A DNA stretch of 31,460 nucleotides. Origin: Actinomycetes bacterium. GTDB taxonomy: Bacteria > Actinomycetota > Actinomycetes > Actinomycetales > Microbacteriaceae. Every line of letters starts with the position of its first letter. Position 1 is the stretch's first letter. Made by a program: the position numbers and the translations under genes. The stretch lies in assembly GCA_023451265.1 (NCBI GenBank), contig JAEYAG010000153.1, forward strand, positions 1 through 31,460, given 5' to 3'. Positions 1-7,938 of the stretch are shown one piece after another. A model generated the notes under the pieces. That model was given only the letters and a program-made list of their open reading frames with translations. It had not been told where the DNA came from and did no database searches.

Positions 1-69
1 ATGCCGGAGGCCGTGCTGCGGTGAGCACGACCGCCGGGGTCCGGGGCGATGACGGCGACCGGCCGGAGG

Positions 70-645
70 TCACTTCGCGAGGGTGAACCCGCCGGTCCAG
101 CCGATCTTCTCGGACGCGGCGAGGGTCAGCTGGAGGAAGCCCAGCGCCTCCAGCTCGTGCGCGCGCGACAGGGCGCCGGCGTCGACGGTGGCCAGGCCGC
201 CGGCCTGCACCGCGTCGATGAGCGCGGTCTTGGCGCCCGCGTCGTCGCCGGCGACGAGCACCGTCGTCGGCTGGCCGCCGACCGTGCCCGACGCGAGCGT
301 CGCGGCGAAGTTGGTGTTGAACGCCTTCAGCACCTTCGCCTCGGGCAGGCGCTCCTGCAGGCCCGCGGCGGCGGAGCTGCCCACGGGCACGACGAGCGCG
401 TCGAAGGTCGAGAAGTCGAGGGGGTTGGTGATGTCGACGACGGTCTTGCCGGCGAGCTGGTCGCCGTAGGAGTCGGCGATCGCGGCGAGCGCGGGGTAGG
501 GGACGGCGAGCACGACGATGTCGCCGGCGATCCGGGCGTCGGTGTCCGAGCTGCCGACGTGCTGGATGTCGGCGCCGCCGCGCGCGAGGACGCCGGCGAT
601 GGCCTGACCCATGTTGCCGGTGCCGAAGATGGTGATGGAGGTCAT
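70..645 (-). CDS. NADP(H)-dependent oxidoreductase, F420-dependent NADP reductase-like
   Basis: The 191-residue protein opens with a Rossmann dinucleotide-binding strand-turn-helix (ITIFGTGNMGQAIAGVLARG, about residues 4-23). It continues with VVLAVPYPAL and VVDITNPLDF, the pattern of the NADP oxidoreductase coenzyme F420-dependent family (NPD). It should be a soluble cytoplasmic reductase using NADP(H), but the partner substrate cannot be read off. The reading frame runs on upstream to 1083, but that extension is antisense to the MarR gene. The ATG at 645 has an AAAGGA ribosome site just upstream and a proper Rossmann start. The gene is divergent from the MarR regulator at 730, with 84 bp between them carrying paired palindromes, so control by that regulator is likely. 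Family is well supported; the F420 link is only by name. Confidence 0.88.
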   Translation of the reverse strand: MTSITIFGTGNMGQAIAGVLARGGADIQHVGSSDTDARIAGDIVVLAVPYPALAAIADSYGDQLAGKTVVDITNPLDFSTFDALVVPVGSSAAAGLQERLPEAKVLKAFNTNFAATLASGTVGGQPTTVLVAGDDAGAKTALIDAVQAGGLATVDAGALSRAHELEALGFLQLTLAASEKIGWTGGFTLAK

Positions 646-667
646 GGCGAATCCTTTCCGAGCAGAT

Positions 668-711
668 GTTGTATCTGCAACTATCCTCGTCAACCTCGTT
701 GTGCCGACAAG
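668..711. promoter_or_regulatory. paired palindromes in the divergent oxidoreductase/marR promoter
   Basis: Two similar half-palindromes lie exactly 30 bp (three helical turns) apart: GTTGTATCTGCAAC at 668-681 and GTTGTGCCGACAAG at 698-711. They share GTTGT at the left and CAA at the right. The first sits just downstream of a TTGACG -35-like hexamer on the minus strand (688-693 on the plus strand), where a bound repressor would block the oxidoreductase gene. The MarR protein encoded next door is the obvious candidate ligand. Binding is inferred. Confidence 0.45.
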
Positions 712-717
712 TATTCC

Positions 718-723
718 TAGAAT
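718..723 (+). promoter_or_regulatory. -10 hexamer for a leaderless marR transcript
   Basis: TAGAAT ends 6 nt before the ATG at 730, and no Shine-Dalgarno sequence precedes that ATG. This spacing places the transcription start at or next to the start codon, the arrangement of leaderless actinobacterial genes. Confidence 0.4.
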
Positions 724-729
724 GTCGAG

Positions 730-1233
730 ATGACGTCGTCTCGCTTCTACACCCCCGATGAGCTGGAGACGTGGATCCCCCTCGCCGCGCTCCTGGAGCT
801 GCTGCCGCGGGAACTCGACGCCCAGCTGCTGCGCGACGCCGACCTCACTCACTTCGACTACTTCGCGCTCTCCATGCTCGCCAACGCCGTCGGTCATCGG
901 CTGCAGATGAAAGAGCTCGCCTCGATGACGAACGCCACCATGCCGCGCCTCTCGCACGTCGTCAGTCGCCTCGAGCGACGCGGTCTCGTCGCACGCGAGC
1001 GCAACAGCGCCGACGGCCGCGGCGTCGATGCCGTCATCACACCGGAAGGCCGACGTGCGCTGCTGCAGGCCACGCCGGGGCACGTCGCGCAGGTGCGGAG
1101 CCTGGTCCTCGACGCGTTGGATGCCGGGCAGCGCGCGCAGCTGCGCGAGATCACCGCCGCGGTGCTCGCGCGACTCGATCCCGACGGGCGGATGGCCGCG
1201 AGCCGCCCGCGCCCGCGCGTCGCCGGCAGCTGA
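730..1233 (+). CDS. MarR family transcriptional regulator
   Basis: The 167-residue protein has a MarR winged helix. The recognition region is MKELASMTNATMPRLSHVVS (about 60-79), followed by the RLERRGLVARERNSADGRG wing and by VITPEGRRAL, a standard MarR segment. It would act as a dimeric DNA-binding repressor, often responding to small phenolic or oxidising compounds. It is divergent from the oxidoreductase at 645, which is probably its target. The C-terminal 15 residues are basic and disordered-looking. The start is chosen at 730 because the protein begins with a typical N-terminal helix and a TAGAAT -10 lies at leaderless distance. Ligand unknown. Confidence 0.9.
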   Translation: MTSSRFYTPDELETWIPLAALLELLPRELDAQLLRDADLTHFDYFALSMLANAVGHRLQMKELASMTNATMPRLSHVVSRLERRGLVARERNSADGRGVDAVITPEGRRALLQATPGHVAQVRSLVLDALDAGQRAQLREITAAVLARLDPDGRMAASRPRPRVAGS

Positions 1234-1297
1234 CGCCTGCGGGGCTGCACCTCGCAGCCGCAGGCCACGCCGAGAGCCGCGTGCGCTACTCTCATTC

Positions 1298-1312
1298 CCG
1301 AACGGTGTTCAG
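1298..1312. promoter_or_regulatory. inverted repeat upstream of the carboxylesterase
   Basis: CCGAAC-GGT-GTTCAG is an inverted repeat with 5 of 6 paired positions, 34 bp before the esterase start codon. The left half and the following TG also occur in the TetR gene's promoter (CCGAACACTG, 3449-3458), so the TetR protein may control both. This is a short match and only suggestive. Confidence 0.3.
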
Positions 1313-1346
1313 TATTGGGCGCCAGGATGAGCTCGAGGGGGAGCGG

Positions 1347-2828
1347 ATGACGCAGGACAGCCAGTACGTCGAGGTCCAGACCGCGGCCGGCCGCGTCCGC
1401 GGCGCCTGGCGGCCGACGACCGGTTCCACCGGTGACGGGAGCGCCGCACGATCGGCCGCGTTCCTCGGCATCCCCTTCGCCGAAGCGCCCGTCGGGCCGC
1501 TGCGGTTCGCCGCGCCGGTGCCCGCCGCGCCGTGGGCCGGCGTGCGCGACGCGCTCGAGTTCGCCCCGACCGCCCAGCGCGGCGACCCCGGCGTGACGCT
1601 CATCCCCGAGCCGAGCGTCCCGGGCGACGCGACGCTCAACGTCAACGTCTTCACGCCCGACCCCGGTGCCGCAGGCCTGCCGGTGCTGGTCTGGATCCAC
1701 GGCGGCGGCTTCTACGCGGGCTCGCCGGCGAGCCCCTGGTACGACGGGCGCAACTTCAATCGCGACGGCGTCGTCACCGTCACCCTCTCGTACCGCCTCG
1801 GCTTCGACGGCTTCGGCTGGATCGACGGCGCGCCCTCGAATCGCGGCGTGCGCGACTGGATCGCCGCGCGCGAGTGGGTGCAGCAGAACATCGCCGCGTT
1901 CGGCGGCGATCCGGCGCGGGTGACGATCGCGGGGCAGTCTGCCGGCGGTGGCGCCGTGCTGACGCTGCTCGGCATGCCTGCCACGCAGCACCTCTTCCAC
2001 CGCGTGTGGTCGCTGTCGGGCGCGCTCGCCGACGTGGCCCCCGACCGTGCGGGCGCCCTCGCCGAGGGGCTCGCCGCGGCGGCCGGGGTGAGCGCCGACC
2101 GTGAGGGGTTCGCGAGCGTGCCCGAGGAGCGGCTGCTCGCGCTGCAGCAGAAGCTCACCGCGCTCGACGCGGGCGCTCTCGGCGAGATGCTCGATCTCGG
2201 GCTGCCGCTGGGCCCGGTGGTCGACGGCGACCTGATCCCGCGCCCCACCCGGGAGTCGCTGGCGGCAGGTGTCGGCGCCGACAAGCCGCTCGTGCTCGGG
2301 ACGACCGACGATGAGTTCACGATGGCGTTCTCGGATGCCGCGAGGAAACTCCGCTGGGTTCCGCGCGGCATGCTGCTGCGCCGCATGGGTCTGCGTCGCG
2401 AGCAGCAGAAGGCGTACCTCGCCGCGAACGCCGACGTCGCCGCGCTCGGCAACGCGAGCCTGGCCGGCCGCTACGTCACCGACCGGATGTTCCGCACCGC
2501 CCTCGTCGACGTCGTTGGACGCCGCGGCGACGCGCCCACCTGGGCGTACCGGTTCTCGTGGCCGTCGGGCACGTTCGGCTTCGCCGAGCACTGCCTCGAC
2601 GTGCCGTTCTTCTTCGACTGCCTCGACGGTCCCGCGGTCCAGCCGCTGGCGGGACCGCATCCGCCGCAGGCACTGGCCGACACGGTCCACACGGATGCCG
2701 TCGACTTCGTCGTCGGCGCGGGTGTGGGCTGGCCGCAGTGGCGCGAGAACGGGACCGCGCGCGTGTACGACGAGCCGGTGCGCGACGTGCCGGACGCCTA
2801 CGCGTCCGTGGCGGCGCTGCGCGACTGA
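1347..2828 (+). CDS. type-B carboxylesterase
   Basis: The 493-residue alpha/beta-hydrolase belongs to the carboxylesterase type B (COesterase) family. The oxyanion-hole motif VWIHGGGFYAG is at about 116-125, the nucleophile elbow is AGQSAGGG with Ser198, and the likely catalytic histidine is His415 in FAEHCLDVPFFF. The family's FGGDP segment precedes the elbow. It hydrolyses carboxylic esters. No signal peptide is visible, so it should act in the cytoplasm. The ATG at 1347 follows a strong GAGGGGGAG ribosome site; the frame is open further upstream but overlaps the MarR gene. The last 31 bases overlap tail-to-tail with the TetR gene. Near the transporter and beta-glucosidase it may remove acyl groups from plant glycosides, which is inference. 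Confidence 0.92.
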   Translation: MTQDSQYVEVQTAAGRVRGAWRPTTGSTGDGSAARSAAFLGIPFAEAPVGPLRFAAPVPAAPWAGVRDALEFAPTAQRGDPGVTLIPEPSVPGDATLNVNVFTPDPGAAGLPVLVWIHGGGFYAGSPASPWYDGRNFNRDGVVTVTLSYRLGFDGFGWIDGAPSNRGVRDWIAAREWVQQNIAAFGGDPARVTIAGQSAGGGAVLTLLGMPATQHLFHRVWSLSGALADVAPDRAGALAEGLAAAAGVSADREGFASVPEERLLALQQKLTALDAGALGEMLDLGLPLGPVVDGDLIPRPTRESLAAGVGADKPLVLGTTDDEFTMAFSDAARKLRWVPRGMLLRRMGLRREQQKAYLAANADVAALGNASLAGRYVTDRMFRTALVDVVGRRGDAPTWAYRFSWPSGTFGFAEHCLDVPFFFDCLDGPAVQPLAGPHPPQALADTVHTDAVDFVVGAGVGWPQWRENGTARVYDEPVRDVPDAYASVAALRD

Positions 2829-3436
2829 TCGCCCGGGGCGGTCAGCACGAGGGAAAACAGCGCGTCGACGGCGGCGGCCATGTCGACGTCGGGGTCGAGC
2901 ATCCACTGCAGCTGCATGCCGTCCGCGACGGCCTGCATGATGCGCGCGATCAGCTCGGCGTCGACGGACGCGCTGAGGGCGCCCTCGGCCTGCGCGCGGG
3001 TGAGCACGTCGATATACATCGTGCGCAGCCCGACGCTGCGCTGCAGGAAGTACTCGTGGGCAGGATGCTGCGGGTCGGTCGCCTCGACGGCGAGCCTCGA
3101 GAAGAGCTGCACGAGGCCGGGAACCTCCGCGTTGTGTCGGACCACCGCGACGTAGCCCGACCGGAGGTCCTCGGCGCGCACGTCGTCGACGTCGACCGCG
3201 CCGAAATGCGCGGCATCCACCTCGTCGCGCTTGCGGAGGATCTCGGTGAACAGCTCGTCCTTCGAATCGAAGTAGTGGAGCAGGCCCGCCTGGCTGAGCC
3301 CGACTGCGTCGGCGATCGCCTTCACCGACGCGCCGGCGTACCCCTCGGTGGCGATGACTTCGAGCGCGCGGGAGAGGATCTCCTCGCGTTTGGCGATGCC
3401 TTTCGCATACGAGCCGCGGCGGCGCTTCTCGGTCAT
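2798..3436 (-). CDS. TetR family transcriptional regulator
   Basis: This 212-residue protein has an N-terminal TetR helix-turn-helix: AKREEILSRALEVIATEGYA followed by SVKAIADAVGLSQAGLLHYF and DSKDELF (about 14-66). The remainder is a helical ligand-binding and dimerisation domain. It is divergent from the MFS transporter and convergent with the esterase, overlapping the esterase 3' end by 31 bp. A palindrome right at its own start (3446-3466) also covers the -35 of the transporter promoter, so it probably represses itself and the transporter/beta-glucosidase unit. Its inducer may be a plant glycoside or aglycone, which the sequence does not show. Confidence 0.92.
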   Translation of the reverse strand: MTEKRRRGSYAKGIAKREEILSRALEVIATEGYAGASVKAIADAVGLSQAGLLHYFDSKDELFTEILRKRDEVDAAHFGAVDVDDVRAEDLRSGYVAVVRHNAEVPGLVQLFSRLAVEATDPQHPAHEYFLQRSVGLRTMYIDVLTRAQAEGALSASVDAELIARIMQAVADGMQLQWMLDPDVDMAAAVDALFSLVLTAPGDQSRSAATDA

Positions 3437-3445
3437 AGGGAAAGT

Positions 3446-3466
3446 AAACCGAACACTGCTTGATTT
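3446..3466. promoter_or_regulatory. candidate TetR operator
   Basis: A 21-bp imperfect palindrome has arms AAACCGAACA and TGCTTGATTT around a central C, with 7 of 10 pairs. It is flanked by the outer arms GGGAAA (3438-3443) and TTTCCC (3464-3469). It lies 9 bp upstream of the TetR start codon and overlaps the -35 of the divergent transporter promoter, the expected place for an autoregulating TetR repressor. Confidence 0.5.
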
Positions 3467-3489
3467 CCCAAAACCTAGTGGCGTATGGT
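3460..3489 (+). promoter_or_regulatory. promoter of the MFS transporter/beta-glucosidase unit
   Basis: TTGATT (3460-3465), an 18-bp spacer and TATGGT (3484-3489) form a reasonable sigma-70-type promoter with a start near 3496. This argues against the ATG at 3485 and for a start at 3536, which has an AAAGGAA ribosome site. The -35 lies inside the proposed TetR operator. Confidence 0.45.
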
Positions 3490-3535
3490 TTTGCGGCAGG
3501 CCTCCATGGCGGATGCCGAAAGGAACCCGACGACG

Positions 3536-4860
3536 ATGTCACCGATCCCCGCTGCAACTCCCGAACAGCAGCCGATGACCACCAACACCTTCGTGGCCGA
3601 AGCCACCGGCCAGGACGACCCGCCCACGCCCATCAAGGGGCCTCGACGCCTCATGTGGTCGATCATCCCCGCGAACCTCGGGATCTTCGTGGTGTGGGGA
3701 GCGATCCCCGGCATCCTGCTGCCCCGCCAGGTGACGCTGACGTTCGGCAGCGAAGGTCAGGCCGACGTCGCGAGCCTCGCGATCATCATGACGATCGGCG
3801 CGTTCGCGGCCATGGTCGCCCAGCCCATCGCCGGACAGATCTCCGACCGCACCCGTTCGCGCTTCGGCCGACGGGCTCCCTGGATCGTCGTGGGTGCCCT
3901 GGCCGGCGCGCTGTCGCTCATCGGGCTGGCGTTCGCGAACTCTCTCGTCGGCTTCATCATCGCGTGGACGCTCGTGCAGGTCAGCTACAACTTCGCGCAG
4001 GGTCCGCTGTCGGCGGTCATGCCCGACCGCGTGCCGCTGAACCGCCGCGGCACGTTCGCCTCACTGACCGGTATCGGCCTCATGCTCGGCGCCATCGGCG
4101 GTCAGATCATCGGCTCGTTCTTCTTCCACAGCGTGACGGCCGGGTACATCACGTTCGCCATCTTCTCGGTCGTCATGCTCGTAGTGTTCGTCCTGCTCAA
4201 CCCCGACTACTCGAGCACCAAGCTGCAGCCCGAGCCCTTCAGCCTCGGTGAGTTCCTCCGCACCTTCTGGGTCAACCCGATCGCCAACCCCGACTTCTTC
4301 TGGGCGTTCACGGGCCGGCTGCTTCTGTACACCGGCTGCTTCTGTACACCGGCTACTTCGCGGTGACGGGCTACCAGCTCTACCTCCTGCAGAACTATTT
4401 CGGCGTCGAGAGTCCGGAAGCGGTCATCCCGATCCTTGGCCTCCTGAGCCTCGTCGGCATCCTGATCTCGACGATCGTGTCGGGGCCGCTCTCCGACAAG
4501 ATCGGCCGCCGCAAGCCCTTCGTGTTCGGGTCGGCCGCGTTCGTCAGCATCGCCTTCGTGCTGCCGTGGGTCTGGCCCGACATCACCGCGTGGATGATCA
4601 TGACATTCGTCGCCGGGTTCGGCTTCGGCATGTTCCAGGCCGTCGACACCGCCCTCATCAGCGAGGTGCTGCCCTCGGCGAAGTCGTTCGCGAAGGACCT
4701 CGGCGTCGTCAACATCGCCGCGACGCTGCCGCAGACGCTCGCCCCCGGCGTCGCAGGCGCGATCGTGCTCGCCTTCGGCTACGCCGCCCTCTTCCCGGTC
4801 GCGATCGTCCTCGGCATCCTGGGCGCCTTCGCGATCTGGCCGATCAAGAGCGTGCGCTGA
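3536..4860 (+). pseudogene. MFS sugar-type transporter, frame broken by a 17-bp duplication
   Basis: The gene encodes a 12-helix major facilitator. The first half contains the loop GQISDRTRSRFGRRAPW, the conserved MFS cytoplasmic loop between helices 2 and 3. The second half has the matching SGPLSDKIGRRKPFVF loop. The first frame stops at 4366 after LLLYTGCFCTPATSR, and the second resumes near 4353 with YFAVTGYQLYLL. Removing one of two exact 17-bp copies at 4319-4352 gives LLLYTGYFAVTGYQ, one uninterrupted protein of 435 residues. The start at 3536 has a ribosome site; 3485 and 3506 are alternatives. It lies directly before a GH3 beta-glucosidase, so its natural cargo is probably a beta-glucoside or oligosaccharide. 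It is either a real inactivation, a reversible switch, or an assembly error. Confidence 0.85.
4315..4354. repeat. 17-bp perfect tandem duplication inside the transporter gene
   Basis: The unit CTGCTTCTGTACACCGG occurs twice back to back (4319-4335 and 4336-4352). Partial further matches give a 40-bp tract with period 17. Since 17 is not a multiple of three, the second copy shifts the reading frame; deleting it restores the MFS protein exactly. Confidence 0.97.
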
Positions 4861-4924
4861 TGGCCGTGCACGTCTCACCCGAATCGATCCCCGCGGCATC
4901 CGCCGCCTGAGTGAAAGGCATGTC

Positions 4925-7196
4925 ATGACAGACATCCGCGCGACCGACCTCACCCTCGAGGAGAAGGCGTCGCTGACCAGCGGCGCGAGCTTCTGGTACA
5001 CCAAGCCCATCGACCGCGTGGGGCTGCCCGCCATCATGGTCACCGACGGCCCGCATGGCCTGCGCAAGCAGCGCGAGGGCGGTGACCACCTCGGCATGGG
5101 CGACTCGGTGCCCGCGACCTGCTTCCCGCCCGCGGTGGGTCTCGGCTCGTCGTGGGACGTCGACCTCATCGACCGCGTCGGGCAGGCGCTGGGCGTCGAG
5201 ACGTCGATCGAGAAGGTCGCGGTGCTGCTCGGCCCCGGCATCAACATCAAGCGCTCGCCGCTGTGCGGGCGCAACTTCGAGTACTTCTCCGAAGACCCGA
5301 TCGTCTCGGGCGTGCTCGGGGCGGCGCTCGTGCGCGGCATCCAGTCGCAGGGCGTCGGCACCTCACTCAAGCACTTCGCCGCGAACAACCAGGAAGAGGA
5401 CCGCATGCGCGTGTCCTCCGACGTCGACCCCCGCCCGCTGCGGGAGATCTACCTGCGCGGATTCGAGCGCGTCGTGAAGGACGCCCAGCCGTGGACCGTC
5501 ATGTGCGCGTACAACAAGATCAACGGCGTCTACGCCTCGGAGGACCCGTGGCTGCTGACGCAGGTGCTGCGTGACGACTGGGGCTTCGAGGGCCTCGTCG
5601 TGAGCGACTGGGGCGCCGTCAACGACCGCGTGAAGGGACTGCCGGCGGGCCTTGACCTCGAGATGCCGTCGTCGAACGGCGCGACCGACCGCCAGCTCCT
5701 CGCGGCCGTCCAGGACGGCACGCTCGACGAGGCGGCGCTCGATGTCGCCGCGCAGCGGGTCGTCGACCTCGTCGAGAAGGCGCAGGCGGGTGCGGGGCGT
5801 GTCGAGGGTCCTCTCGACGTGGACGCCCACCACGCGCTGGCCCGCGAGGCGGCGGGGCGCTCGGTCGTCCTGCTGCGCAACCAGGATGGGGTGCTGCCGC
5901 TGCGTCGCGACGCGAAGCTCGCCGTCGTGGGTGCGTTCGCCGAGAAGCCGCGCTACCAGGGCGCGGGCTCGTCGATGATCAACCCGACCCGTCTCGACGA
6001 CGCGCTCACGGCGATCCGCGCGGCGGCGACCGGCGATGTCGCGTACGCGGCCGGCTTCTCCGTCGCGCCGGGGGGCGACGGATGCCGAGCAGGCCGCGCT
6101 GCGCGACGAGGCCGTCGCCACGGCATCCGGCGCGGACACGGTCGTGCTCTTCCTCGGGCTCCCCGCGCGGATCGAGTCGGAGGGCTACGATCGCACCGAC
6201 ATCGACCTGCCCGTCGAGCAGCTCGCGCTGCTGGACGCGCTGCTCGAGGTCACCCCGAACGTCCTCGTCGTCCTCTCCAACGGTGGCGTCGTCGCGCTGC
6301 CGTTCGCTGACCGCGTGCCCGCGATCCTCGAGGCGTGGCTGCTCGGCCAGGCAGGCGGCTCGGCGACCGCCGACGTCCTCTTCGGTGACGTCAACCCGTC
6401 CGGCAAGCTCACCGAGACGATTCCGGTGCGCCTGTCCGACACCCCCGCGTACCTCGACTTCCCCGGCGAGTTCGGGCACGTCCGGTACGGCGAGGGCCTG
6501 TTCGTCGGCTACCGCTGGTACGACGCGCGGAACCTCGAGGTCGCGTACCCGTTCGGCCACGGCCTGTCGTACACGACGTTCGCGTACGGCGAGGCGAGCG
6601 CGGCGGTGGACGCCGGCGGCGATGTCGTCGTCACGGTGCCGGTCACCAACACGGGGGCGGTCGCCGGGCGCGAGGTCGTGCAGGTCTACACGTCGCTGGC
6701 CGGATCGGCCGTCCAGCGGCCGCAGCGCGAGCTCAAGGCGTTCGCGTCGGTCGAGCTCGAGCCCGGCGAGACCGTCGAGGTCACGCTGACGGTGCGCCGC
6801 GAAGACCTCGCCTACTGGGACACGCGCGTGGACCGCTGGGTCGTCGAGGGCGGCGAGTACGTCGTCGAGGCGGCGGCGTCGAGCCGCGACATCCGCTCCT
6901 CGGCATCCGTCACCCTCACGGGTGACGAGGTCGCCGTGCCGCTCAGCCGCGAATCGTCGATGGGTGAGGTCATGGCGCACCCGGTCGCCGGACCCATCGT
7001 CCAGGCGGCGATCGCGCAGATGATGCAGGGCATGGAGGGCGTCGCCGACATCATGCCGGAGGGCGTCGACCCGACGGCGATGATGGCGTCGTTCCCCTTC
7101 GGCCGCATCTCGATGATGGCCGGCGACGCGGCATCCCCCGAGATGATCGACGGCCTCATCGCGATGGCCAACGCCGGGGGTGCGCCGCAGGCCTGA
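4925..7196 (+). pseudogene. GH3 beta-glucosidase, frameshifted in a G6 run
   Basis: The product is a glycoside hydrolase family 3 enzyme that would cleave terminal beta-linked glucose or related sugars. The N-terminal barrel includes VTDGPHGLR, LGPGINIKRSP, GRNFEYFSEDP, KHFAANNQE and the nucleophile region GLVVSDWGAVND with Asp228. The C-terminal domain has VVLFLGLPARIESEGYDRT and FGDVNPSGKLTETIP, then a fibronectin-III-like domain and a methionine-rich tail. The first frame goes wrong at 6070-6075: with five instead of six G the text reads GFSVAPGATDAEQAAL and continues to 7196, giving 756 residues. The ATG at 4925 has a GAAAGG site. No signal peptide is seen, so it is cytoplasmic and would act on sugars brought in by the transporter upstream. 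The break may be real or a homopolymer sequencing error. Confidence 0.9.
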
Positions 7197-7219
7197 TCCG
7201 GCACATCCCTGTCACTGTC

Positions 7220-7279
7220 GTTCTCCGCGAGAGAACAAGCCGCCGCCGAGAGAACGGTCAGAACCCGTTCTCTCGGCGG
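7220..7279. terminator. strong inverted repeat between convergent genes
   Basis: A perfect 15-bp stem, CCGCCGAGAGAACGG (7243-7257) with CCGTTCTCTCGGCGG (7265-7279), closes a 7-nt loop. The loop contains the stop codon of the YdcF-like gene, so the right arm codes for that protein's last residues. Upstream sits a second small dyad, GTTCTC-CGCGA-GAGAAC (7220-7236). CGAGAGAAC is repeated 19 bp apart (7228 and 7247). There is no T tract, so termination in either direction is inferred from stem strength and the convergent layout. Confidence 0.7.
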
Positions 7280-7938
7280 TGTGCTGTTCCCTCGCGAATC
7301 GAAGGCCGCCGCGCGGCGACGCGGCCCGCGACGAAGTCGTAGAACGTCAGCGCGAGGCGCAGCGGGCCGAGCTCGAGCACGCGGAAGTCGCGTGTGCGCC
7401 GCAGCCTCGCGAACAGGGTGGCGTCGAGCTCGCGCAGATACTGCCGCGCCCGGCGGGCGTGCGCCGTGTTCGACGCGATGCGGATCGTGCGGGCATCCGC
7501 GAGCCACGGCAGCGACAGCGACAGGTTCTCGCGAGTCGACCTGGCGTGCTCCTCGCGGACGATGCGTTCGGGGCGGATGCCGAGGCGCCCCGCGTACTGC
7601 GCCATCGTCACGGCCTCGGGCACGTCGCCGTGCACGGCGCCACCGGTGAAGACGAACAGGGCGTCCGGTGGCGCGCTGCGCCGGGCGATCCGCGTGCGCC
7701 AGCGCTGCAGGAAGCCCGGCGACCCGTCCCGCCGGGCGGGATAGCCGAGGACGAGCACGACGTCCTCGCCGCCGCCCGGACTATCGGCGCGCCCGTCCGC
7801 CGCTCCCTCGCTCCGCTCTGCTAGGCGCGGGTAATCCGCGCGGGACGCGAGCCACGCCTGCAGCTCCCCGAACGCGAGGAGGGCGAGCCCCGCGGCGGCG
7901 ATGCCGGTGAGCGCGCGCCCCGGCATCCGGACCCTCAC
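7258..7938 (-). CDS. YdcF-like (DUF218) membrane-anchored protein
   Basis: The 226-residue protein has an N-terminal hydrophobic helix (GIAAAGLALLAFGELQAWLA, about 12-31) and then a DUF218/YdcF domain. That domain shows DVVLVLGYPAR, the FTGGAVHGDVPEA segment, IVREEHARSTRENL and IRIASNTAHARRA, the family's usual order. Such proteins sit in the membrane with the domain probably outside; some are linked to envelope glycan metabolism, but this member has no known function. The GTG at 7938 overlaps the TGA of the upstream hydrolase (GTGA), implying coupled translation; an ATG at 7926 is the alternative. Its 3' end is embedded in a strong hairpin. Confidence 0.8.
   Translation of the reverse strand: MRVRMPGRALTGIAAAGLALLAFGELQAWLASRADYPRLAERSEGAADGRADSPGGGEDVVLVLGYPARRDGSPGFLQRWRTRIARRSAPPDALFVFTGGAVHGDVPEAVTMAQYAGRLGIRPERIVREEHARSTRENLSLSLPWLADARTIRIASNTAHARRARQYLRELDATLFARLRRTRDFRVLELGPLRLALTFYDFVAGRVAARRPSIREGTAHRRENGF

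Noticed and set aside
1..69. Possible end of an upstream gene (MPEAVLR then stop at 22-24)
   Set aside because: Only seven codons are visible, too little to support a feature.
894..3557. 887-codon open frame on the minus strand
   Set aside because: It is antisense to the MarR and esterase genes, arginine- and proline-rich with no recognisable domain, and explained by high GC. The real TetR gene lies in another frame.
4860..4910. 16-codon reading frame starting in the TGATG overlap at the end of the MFS gene
   Set aside because: There is no likeness to anything and no ribosome site of its own. The GH3 gene has its own GAAAGG site, so this is most likely chance.
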